In this document: one piece after another, positions 42,005 to 48,760 of the stretch | How the letters are laid out: the number at the start of each line of letters is the position of its first letter | Numbering within the stretch: the stretch's first letter is position 1 | Assembly: GCA_963661945.1 (NCBI GenBank) | Contig: CAVLDP010000018.1 | Location: 1-48,760 of the forward strand | Length of the DNA stretch: 48,760 nt | From: CAVLDP01 sp963661945 | Lineage (GTDB): Bacteria > Bacillota > Clostridia > Lachnospirales > Lachnospiraceae | Direction: 5' to 3' | Notes under the pieces: model-generated | Database searches by the model: none | Told to the model about the DNA's origin: nothing | Seen by the model: only the letters and a program-made list of their open reading frames with translations | Made by a program: the position numbers and the translations under genes

Positions 42005-44626
42005 TTGGATAAGGAATATACAGATAGATTAGAAGAAGTCGAGAAGTTGATTTCGGAGGGCAAGACAGAGGACGCTGTCGATAGTCTTGACGACTTTAAT
42101 TGGCACAAGGTTCATAATATCAACGCCTTGGTTAAGGCCAGTGAACTATATGAAGAGTTGGGTCAGATGGATTCAGCCAAGGATCTTCTTGCATATGCAC
42201 ATGAGAGATCACCAATCGGTCGGACGGTATTGTACCATCTGGCCTTGATTTGCATACGCATGAATGACTTGGAGGAAGCCAAGGAATACTATGATGAGTT
42301 TGTGGAGATTGCACCCCATGATTCGAAGAAGTATCTGATCAAGTATCAGCTCAATAAGGCCAGAGGTGGAGATGATTATGGCCTGATTAATATCCTTGAG
42401 GAATATCTGGATGTAGAATTCATGGATGAGAAATGGGCCTATGAACTAGCCTGCCTCTATCACAGAACTTCTCAGATTGAGAAATGTATCGGCCTTTGCG
42501 ATAAGATCTGCCTCTATTTTGGAGATGGTCCATACGTTGAACGTGCACTGGAACTGAAGATGCTCTATTCGCCACTTGATGAGGCTCAGGAAGAGAAATA
42601 TCGTACCTTCCAGTTAGAACGTAGGGGTGTCATGGAAGTGAAGGCCAATGAATCATTGGATTCTGGTGAGATCGTGGCACATACGATTACTATTCCGAAG
42701 GTCGAACTGTCACCAGATCGATTCAATACCATTAATCTTCAGGCTGAGATTAAGAAGAATATCCAGGAAATCATGGAAGCGACTGAGACTGGCGAGATTC
42801 ATGAGAATCTTGAGGCAATCAAGGATCTTGTAGAAGAGATTCCTTATGTGACTCTGCCAGAGGATTCTGCGGATTCAGATCAGGAGACAGATCAGAACAA
42901 GGCGCTGGACGAATCGCTCAAATCCTCCTTCCAGGAGTATCTGGTGGATGAATACGATGGACAGATGAGTCTTTTTATTCCGGAAGAAGGAATTGTAGAG
43001 GAACAGGTGGCTGGCCAGATGACCATCGAAGAGGTTATGGAAAACTGGGCCAAGACAAAGAGAGCAGCAGAGGCTGCCCTTCAGGATGCCAAGGAGCAGA
43101 AATTCGAACAGACCAAGGCCAAGGCACTGAAGGAAGCAAATCAGATTATGAATCGACTGACTGGCGTTATGCCGAAGCTGGATGCAGGAGTTGCTCCAGC
43201 AGAGCTTCTGAAGGAAGCTTATTTGTCTGCGTCTGAGCTTGCGGCTGAGTCTGCGTCTGAACTTGCGCCTGCAAGTGAGACATTTTCTATTCCGCGTCTT
43301 GCTTCAGAAGGACAAGAGATAGGAGTTGGCCTGGAGATTCCGGTTGTTCATCCAGAAGGCGAAAAGGTGATCAAGGCAGTATCGGACGAGGCAGAACCTA
43401 CGACGATTAAGGCTTGCGATGCAGAGGATACGGAGGAGTGGAATCCACCAGTATTAGACGAGAAAGAAGAAACAGACGTGGATGCACTAGAAGCTAGTAA
43501 GATTATTGAAGATGTGAACAATATGCTCCAGCAGGAGATTGACCGTCTGACTCTCGATGAGGAAGATGGGGAAGATAAGGATACTAAGAGTGTCGAAATT
43601 AACATGCCGGAGGTTACCCTTGAGGAGGCACTTCTTCAGGAAGCAATGGCTGTTGAGACACCGGTATCTACGATGACAGTAGAAGAGGAAGAGGAGGACG
43701 AAGTTCTTACAGATCGTCTTCTGGAAGAAGCTGTATCGGAAGAGAATAATGCCGGAGAACCTACTCTTGAGGAGATCAAGAAGCAAGAAGTCGAGGACCA
43801 AATTGTTCGCGCTGTTGATGAGACTGCTCTTGAAGCTGCAGTTGGTGAGGATATGCCTCTTATGGAACTTACTGCAGATGAGAAAGAATTATTTGAGTAT
43901 TTCCTACCGATTACAGGTATGGAGAAGTCTATCTGCCAGGTGCTTACTGGAGCGAGACAGAGACTTGCTGGCTCTAAGAATTCCGCTACTGGCAATATCA
44001 TGATCCAGGGTGGAAGAGGCTCAGGCAAGACATCGATGGCGACTTCATTTATCAAAGTCCTGCAGAATGAAATCGGCAAGCCAAATGGCAATGTCGGCAA
44101 GATTGATGCAGAGAGACTGAATGAAAAGGATGCCCAAGCCTTATTTGAGAAGGTCAAGGGTGGCTGCCTTATTATCGAGAATGCTGGTGGGCTGAGCCGC
44201 GATACTATGGTGACACTGTCACTTCTTATGGATAGCGACAGGTCAGGGCTGCTTGTGATTCTTGAAGATGGCAGAATTGGCTTAGAGCGTATCAAGAATG
44301 AGTGTCCACAGTTTGTGAAGAAATTCACAGAGCGAATAACGATTCCTGTATTTACGGTGGATGAGCTGGTTCATTTCGGACAGACATATGCCAAGCAGGA
44401 AGGCTATGGAATGGATGAGATGGGTGTTCTGGCTCTTTATGACCGAATTGGCTTAATTCAGCACTTTGATCGCCCAACCTATTTGTCTGAGGTGAAGGAA
44501 ATCGTGGATGATGCGATTGATCGGGCAGAACGTGGTGGACTTGGAGGCTTCTTTGGACGACTTGGCTCTAAGCGCGTCGATGAAGAGGGCAATCTGATTC
44601 TGATGGAGAAGGATTTTCAGAATTAA
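42005..44626 (+). CDS. Large TPR / P-loop ATPase protein
   Basis: An 873-residue protein with no family I can name. Residues about 1-210 are tetratricopeptide-like helices (ALVKASELYEELGQMDSAKDL, RMNDLEEAKEYYDEFVEIAP). A long acidic, low-complexity middle (about 230-640) follows, with an Ala/Ser/Glu repeat ELAAESASELAPASE. The C-terminal about 230 residues form an AAA-like P-loop domain: Walker A GGRGSGKTS at 669-677 and a Walker-B-like strand GCLIIENAGGL near 720. Neither signal peptide nor membrane helix is evident. The start is a TTG with AGGGG eight bases upstream. It is followed by glgB after a gap of 28 bases. Confidence 0.75.
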   Translation: MDKEYTDRLEEVEKLISEGKTEDAVDSLDDFNWHKVHNINALVKASELYEELGQMDSAKDLLAYAHERSPIGRTVLYHLALICIRMNDLEEAKEYYDEFVEIAPHDSKKYLIKYQLNKARGGDDYGLINILEEYLDVEFMDEKWAYELACLYHRTSQIEKCIGLCDKICLYFGDGPYVERALELKMLYSPLDEAQEEKYRTFQLERRGVMEVKANESLDSGEIVAHTITIPKVELSPDRFNTINLQAEIKKNIQEIMEATETGEIHENLEAIKDLVEEIPYVTLPEDSADSDQETDQNKALDESLKSSFQEYLVDEYDGQMSLFIPEEGIVEEQVAGQMTIEEVMENWAKTKRAAEAALQDAKEQKFEQTKAKALKEANQIMNRLTGVMPKLDAGVAPAELLKEAYLSASELAAESASELAPASETFSIPRLASEGQEIGVGLEIPVVHPEGEKVIKAVSDEAEPTTIKACDAEDTEEWNPPVLDEKEETDVDALEASKIIEDVNNMLQQEIDRLTLDEEDGEDKDTKSVEINMPEVTLEEALLQEAMAVETPVSTMTVEEEEEDEVLTDRLLEEAVSEENNAGEPTLEEIKKQEVEDQIVRAVDETALEAAVGEDMPLMELTADEKELFEYFLPITGMEKSICQVLTGARQRLAGSKNSATGNIMIQGGRGSGKTSMATSFIKVLQNEIGKPNGNVGKIDAERLNEKDAQALFEKVKGGCLIIENAGGLSRDTMVTLSLLMDSDRSGLLVILEDGRIGLERIKNECPQFVKKFTERITIPVFTVDELVHFGQTYAKQEGYGMDEMGVLALYDRIGLIQHFDRPTYLSEVKEIVDDAIDRAERGGLGGFFGRLGSKRVDEEGNLILMEKDFQN

Positions 44627-44654
44627 CTAGCTGTACTTGAGAGGGGGTTGTACC

Positions 44655-46550
44655 ATGAGTTATTTCTCAGAACTCGATATGTATTTATTTGGGCAGGGTA
44701 CACATTATGATATTTACAGCAAGCTGGGTGTTCATCCGGGGGTAGAGGATGGCGTAGAAGGCTATTATTTTGATGTATGGGCTCCGCACGCTCTGTCTGT
44801 AAGCGTGGTTGGAGAATTTAATGGTTGGCAAGAGACATCACATGTGATGAAGCGCCTTCCAAATGATATGGGCATTTACGAAGCCTTTATTCCGGAAGCT
44901 AAGGAAGGGCAGTTGTACAAATTCCTGATTTTTACAAAGGATGGAGACAAGCTCTATAAGGCGGATCCCTTCGCGGTAACTGCAGAGCTTCGTCCACAGA
45001 CGGCTTCGAGAATTGCATCGAGAGATCATTTCACATGGACGGATGGAACTTGGATGAAGAAACGGGCGCAGGCTGGTCCTTATGAGGAGCAACCGCTTTC
45101 GATTTACGAGGTTCATCCGGGTTCTTGGAAGAGACATCCGGGCCGCGACGACGATGGCTTCTATACCTACCGTGAATTAGCAACTGCTTTGGCGGATTAT
45201 GTGAAGGATATGGGTTATACCCATGTAGAACTTATGGGAATCTCCGAATATCCGTATGACGGTTCCTGGGGCTATCAGGTGACGGGATATTATGCGCCGA
45301 CATCTCGATATGGAAGCCCGGAGGATTTTGCTTATCTTGTGAACTACCTTCATAAGAAGGGGATTGGCGTAATTCTGGACTGGGTGCCTGCTCATTTCCC
45401 AAAGGATGAGCATGGACTTGCGAATTTTGACGGAGAGCCTCTCTTTGAATATGCGGATCCGCGTAAGGGAGAGCATCCGGATTGGGGCACCAAGATTTTT
45501 GACTACTCCAAGAATGAAGTGAAGAACTTCCTGCTCGGCAGTGCCCTGATGTGGGTTGAGAAATACCACGTGGATGGCCTCCGTGTGGATGCGGTCGCTT
45601 CCATGCTTTATCTGGATTATGGTAAGGAAAATGGTCAGTGGATACCGAATATCTATGGCGGCAACCAGAACCTTGAGGCGGTTGAGTTTTTCAAGCATCT
45701 TAACACCCTGATTATCGGCCGCAATGCAGGTGCACTTATGATTGCAGAGGAGTCCACGGCTTGGCCTAAGGTTACGGGACCTGTGGAGGCAGATGGCCTG
45801 AACTTCTCCTACAAATGGAATATGGGCTGGATGCATGATTTCCTGGATTACATGAAGCTGGACCCATATTTCCGTAAGGATAATCACAATAAGATGACCT
45901 TTGCGATGAGCTACAATGAGTATGAGAAGTACATTCTTGTTCTCTCTCATGATGAAGTGGTTCATTTGAAATGTTCCATGATCAACAAGATGCCGGGGCT
46001 AGAAGAGGACAAATATAAGAATCTGAAGGCTGGCTATGCCTTTATGATGGGGCATCCTGGCAAGAAGCTGCTCTTTATGGGACAGGATTTTGCTCAGAAT
46101 CATGAATGGGATGAGAAATGTGAGCTGGAGTGGTTTCTCCTGGAGAATCCGAACAATCGTCATATTCAGGACTTTATGAGAGAGCTTCTGCATATCTACC
46201 GGAAATATCCAGCTATGTATGAGCTCGATTCTACTTGGGCGGGCTTTGAGTGGATTAATGCAAATGACAGTTATCGAAGCATCTTTAGCTTTGTCAGGAA
46301 GTCCAAATCTGGACAGGGCAATTTGCTCTTCGTGGTGAACTTTACGCCGGTTGCGTATGATGATTATGCGGTTGGTGTTCCATCTGAGGGCAAGTACAAG
46401 CTGATCTTAAATAGTGAAGATGAGAAGTTTGGCGGAAGGGAAGCGAAGCGGCCTTCGACCTATCAGGCAAGGCAGCAGGAGTGCGATGGCAAGCAGTACT
46501 CGATCTCTTATCCGCTGCCAGCATATGGTGTTGCAATATTTACTTATTAA
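44655..46550 (+). CDS. glgB: 1,4-alpha-glucan branching enzyme
   Basis: A 631-residue GH13 enzyme that makes alpha-1,6 branches in glycogen. It has the N-terminal carbohydrate-binding domain 48 (DVWAPHALSVSVVGEFNGW), a TIM barrel with YEVHPGSWKR, DWVPAHFPKD, GLRVDAVASM (nucleophile D312), AEEST (E365/E366) and SHDEVVH, and a C-terminal beta domain. The ATG at 44655 has GAGGGGG upstream; a TTG 18 bases earlier is in frame but lies before that site. No other glycogen genes are in the window. A terminator follows at once. Confidence 0.96.
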   Translation: MSYFSELDMYLFGQGTHYDIYSKLGVHPGVEDGVEGYYFDVWAPHALSVSVVGEFNGWQETSHVMKRLPNDMGIYEAFIPEAKEGQLYKFLIFTKDGDKLYKADPFAVTAELRPQTASRIASRDHFTWTDGTWMKKRAQAGPYEEQPLSIYEVHPGSWKRHPGRDDDGFYTYRELATALADYVKDMGYTHVELMGISEYPYDGSWGYQVTGYYAPTSRYGSPEDFAYLVNYLHKKGIGVILDWVPAHFPKDEHGLANFDGEPLFEYADPRKGEHPDWGTKIFDYSKNEVKNFLLGSALMWVEKYHVDGLRVDAVASMLYLDYGKENGQWIPNIYGGNQNLEAVEFFKHLNTLIIGRNAGALMIAEESTAWPKVTGPVEADGLNFSYKWNMGWMHDFLDYMKLDPYFRKDNHNKMTFAMSYNEYEKYILVLSHDEVVHLKCSMINKMPGLEEDKYKNLKAGYAFMMGHPGKKLLFMGQDFAQNHEWDEKCELEWFLLENPNNRHIQDFMRELLHIYRKYPAMYELDSTWAGFEWINANDSYRSIFSFVRKSKSGQGNLLFVVNFTPVAYDDYAVGVPSEGKYKLILNSEDEKFGGREAKRPSTYQARQQECDGKQYSISYPLPAYGVAIFTY

Positions 46551-46556
46551 TGAGGC

Positions 46557-46585
46557 GGGTGTCCCTGGTGGCACCCAATTTTTTT
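46557..46585 (+). terminator. Terminator after glgB
   Basis: GGGTGTC pairs with GGCACCC over a 6-nt loop and runs into TTTTTTT. The T-run ends only a few bases before the next start codon. Confidence 0.8.
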
Positions 46586-46590
46586 GAGAA

Positions 46591-47778
46591 ATGAAGAAAT
46601 TCCTACACAAACTTGGGCGATATATAAGAGCGATAGGCCGAAATCTCCCAATTGAACAACTGAAGACGGATAAGCGGAAGGTTGTCACAATTATTCTTGT
46701 TATGGTTCTGGTTTTATCAGGGGTCCTGGTACATATTCTCCAGAATTATGATGACTTCGAAGTGGAATCTACAGAGGAAACGACGGAGGCTGGGCAATCC
46801 TATTATCTCAGGTTTAAGAGCCATATATTGCGTTATAACTCGGATGGTGCATTTTACACAGGTGAGAATGGAGAACTGATTTGGAATATTACCTATGAGA
46901 TGACCAAGCCGACAGTGGATATTTGTGGCGATTATCTTATCGTTTATGATAAGGGTGGTACTGCGGTCTATATCGTAACCCAGGCGGGGCAGGCGGGCCA
47001 CATCGAGACAGCCATGCCGATTACTGAGGTAAATGTCGCAAACAAGGGTACAATTGGTGTCCTAATGCAGGAGAAAAATGAGAGCTATGTGGACATCTAT
47101 GATGTAGAGGGAAACACCTTGGTTTCCGGTCAGATCCATACGGAGAACAGTGGATATCCGATTGCGCTTGCTCTTTCGTCCGATGCGACTCGTCTTATGA
47201 TAGCCATGGTTAATCTGAATGATGGCAATGTGAAGACGGCAATTAATTTCTATAATTTTGGCAAGGCCGGCCAGGACGCGGTAGACAATTTGGTGGCAAC
47301 CTATTCCTATTCGGATATGCTTGTGCCGCAGATTGATTTCGTGGAAGGCAATCGCGCAATAGCATTTGGCGATAAGCAGATTGTAATCTATAGTTCGGCT
47401 TCGACGCCGAAGGTGGAGAAGGAGATTTTCCCAGAGGGGGATCTGCGCTCTCTCTTCTATAATGAAGAGTATTTTGGCTATGTGGTAAATGGAGTCAATG
47501 AAGACGGCGAGGTAACGAATGTCCTTTCGGTATACAATATGAAGGGACGCCGCGCCTTCGAGCGAACGCTCGATATCTCTTATGACTCGATTGATTTTTT
47601 GGATAATAATGAGATTCTCGTGACAAATGGTTATGAGACGGATATCTATACGACTCTTGGAATCCGTAAATTTACTTATACATTTGACAATAATCTCTAT
47701 GAGGTGATTCCGGGCGAGACTGCTCGCAATTATACCTTTGTCATGAATGGATATACGGAGAAGGTGAAGCTGAAGTAA
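46591..47778 (+). CDS. Membrane-anchored beta-propeller-like protein (DUF5711-like)
   Basis: A 395-residue protein with one transmembrane helix at about residues 30-50 and an outside domain. The rest alternates short beta strands typical of a WD40/YVTN-like propeller (YLRFKSHILRYNSDGAFYTG, YLIVYDKGGTAVYIV, EILVTNGYETDIYTTLG). I recall this layout as DUF5711 in Lachnospiraceae. The ATG at 46591 has no good ribosome site and stands just after the glgB terminator T-run, so its expression signals are unclear; no later in-frame ATG precedes the membrane helix. The next gene starts on the base after its stop. Confidence 0.7.
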   Translation: MKKFLHKLGRYIRAIGRNLPIEQLKTDKRKVVTIILVMVLVLSGVLVHILQNYDDFEVESTEETTEAGQSYYLRFKSHILRYNSDGAFYTGENGELIWNITYEMTKPTVDICGDYLIVYDKGGTAVYIVTQAGQAGHIETAMPITEVNVANKGTIGVLMQEKNESYVDIYDVEGNTLVSGQIHTENSGYPIALALSSDATRLMIAMVNLNDGNVKTAINFYNFGKAGQDAVDNLVATYSYSDMLVPQIDFVEGNRAIAFGDKQIVIYSSASTPKVEKEIFPEGDLRSLFYNEEYFGYVVNGVNEDGEVTNVLSVYNMKGRRAFERTLDISYDSIDFLDNNEILVTNGYETDIYTTLGIRKFTYTFDNNLYEVIPGETARNYTFVMNGYTEKVKLK

Positions 47779-48564
47779 ATGAATATACTGCTGATTATTG
47801 TTGTCTTGATTCTGGCTATATTTAGCCTAAAGGGCCTTAGAAAGGGCTTGTTTGGCTTTTTCTATGGCATCATTTCCTGGATTTTTATATTTTGCTTTGC
47901 ATCTGCCATGGGCGGGCAGATTCAGACGGTTCTGCTTACAAATACAGATATTTACACTAGAATTGAAGAGAGCGCGGAAGAATTTATCCTGGGCAAGCTT
48001 GAAGATATGTCAATGGAGGAGCTATTTGATGCGGCATCTACCTCTACCAATCAGGAACTCCTGAAGTCGCTGGGTATCTCTATCCCAGAGAATGCTATGG
48101 AGACTCTGGATCAGATGAACGAGGCACTTCAGGCTGGAGAGGCGGCTGGCCTTGTAACATCAGAGGTTCAGACGGCACTTGAGAATAGTGTGAATACCGC
48201 TTTATTAGAAATGAAATCAGAGATTGCACATGCGCTGGCGGTCTCTATGGCATCAAGTGCGGTTACAGGACTATCTTATCTTCTTGCAGCACTTATCGCA
48301 GAGCTGATCTGCCTCTTCGTGAAGGGCCTTATCGAACAGCTGCATACGATTTCGCCTGCGCGTGGCCTTAGCAGACTGCTGGGGCTTGTTGCGGGCTTTG
48401 TGTCGGGTGTTTTGATCTGCGATTTGATTTTCTATGCAATATCTACTTTTAATATGCTGCCGGTAGCGCAGATGGCAATGACGAATATAGAGGAGAGCCC
48501 TTTCCTTACATATCTATATGCCAATAATTATTTTGCGCTGATTCTTAGCCTTTTTCACTTCTAA
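47779..48564 (+). CDS. CvpA family membrane protein
   Basis: A 261-residue protein with hydrophobic helices at about 1-35 and, after an amphipathic insert of about 100 residues, at about 150-180 and 193-225. The N-terminal KGLRKGLFGFFYG and the later HTISPARGLSRLLGLVAGFVSG fit the CvpA (colicin V production) family, whose role in Firmicutes is unknown. It begins directly at the stop of the preceding gene (TAAATG), so the two are surely in one operon. It is the last gene before the rRNA-type promoters. Confidence 0.78.
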   Translation: MNILLIIVVLILAIFSLKGLRKGLFGFFYGIISWIFIFCFASAMGGQIQTVLLTNTDIYTRIEESAEEFILGKLEDMSMEELFDAASTSTNQELLKSLGISIPENAMETLDQMNEALQAGEAAGLVTSEVQTALENSVNTALLEMKSEIAHALAVSMASSAVTGLSYLLAALIAELICLFVKGLIEQLHTISPARGLSRLLGLVAGFVSGVLICDLIFYAISTFNMLPVAQMAMTNIEESPFLTYLYANNYFALILSLFHF

Positions 48565-48585
48565 TATTTTTCTTTAGAAATACCC

Positions 48586-48614
48586 TTGACAGGGTAAGAG
48601 GCTTTTGATAATAT
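48586..48614 (+). promoter_or_regulatory. rRNA-type promoter P1
   Basis: TTGACA is followed after 17 bases by TAATAT; an overlapping TATAAT ends at 48617. The sequence downstream resembles leaders of rRNA operons. Confidence 0.7.
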
Positions 48615-48624
48615 AATCAACGCA

Positions 48625-48724
48625 CGACAGCTTTGGGGCTGATTCGAAGAGTTGATTCTCTTCAAGAAAGTTCAAAAAGTTGTTGACAAGCGAAGCTTTC
48701 GATGATATATTAAGTAAGCTGTCG
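48625..48724 (+). promoter_or_regulatory. Long-range inverted repeat in the rRNA-type leader
   Basis: CGACAGCTT (48625-48633) and AAGCTGTCG (48716-48724) are perfect complements that enclose promoter P2. A smaller GAAGAG/CTCTTC stem (48645-48662) lies between them. Confidence 0.45.
48683..48711 (+). promoter_or_regulatory. rRNA-type promoter P2
   Basis: A second TTGACA with TATATT 17 bases on, 97 bases after P1. The closing bases (CATTGATAACTGAACAGTG) look like the leader just before 16S rRNA in related bacteria. The rRNA itself lies past the edge, so this is inference. Confidence 0.7.
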
Positions 48725-48760
48725 CTGAGACAGAGAACATTGATAACTGAACAGTGAAAC

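Overview
The window looks like chromosomal DNA of a Gram-positive anaerobe of the class Clostridia, most like the family Lachnospiraceae. The evidence is the moderate GC content, AGGAGG-type ribosome binding sites with some TTG/GTG starts, a large Alu-domain SRP RNA, the metG-tatD-rsmA and gdpP-rplI-dnaB gene orders, oxygen-sensitive radical-SAM ThiH, a small two-cluster ferredoxin, and solute-binding-protein ABC sugar uptake with a shared MsmX-type ATPase. I cannot name the genus from sequence alone.

Layout. 1-808 is gene-free and holds the most unusual structure here: twelve units of exactly 33 nt, each bounded by CAGAGA and TCTCTG arms, mostly at a 52-nt period. 809-3935 (minus) is the thiamine-thiazole operon thiS-thiG-thiH-thiE-like, behind a leader with an intrinsic terminator; its ThiH carries a roughly 85-residue Gly/Asp/Asn/Ser-rich tandem-repeat insertion. 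Then come alr (+), an AEC permease (-), a small acidic repeat protein, a candidate B12-dependent methionine synthase activation protein, an HTH protein, a HAD phosphatase, a zinc-ribbon coiled-coil protein and metG-tatD-rsmA.

12818-20328 encodes a TPR-like/GGDEF diguanylate cyclase, two large YhgE/Pip membrane proteins flanking a small two-TM coiled-coil protein, and an AraC regulator. 20561-28546 is a galactoside uptake and use cluster: lipoprotein binding protein, two permeases, GH2 beta-galactosidase, an unknown membrane protein and galactokinase. On the opposite strand follow a PucR-type regulator, the MsmX/UgpC-type ATPase and an HPr-like protein that lacks the phosphorylatable histidine.

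31115-34976 is gdpP-rplI-dnaB. Next are a divergent DUF1858/ferredoxin pair, a GNAT acetyltransferase, tadA, the SRP RNA, a coiled-coil protein, an aconitase-family hydratase, an AI-2E-family permease, a very large TPR/P-loop protein, glgB, a DUF5711-like protein and a CvpA-like protein. The window ends in tandem promoters that resemble the leader of a ribosomal RNA operon.

The central cluster forms a plausible pathway: a galactoside is bound by the lipoprotein, imported through the two permeases powered by the nearby ATPase, hydrolysed by beta-galactosidase, and the galactose phosphorylated by GalK; galT and galE must be elsewhere. All family assignments come from reading motifs; no database search was possible.
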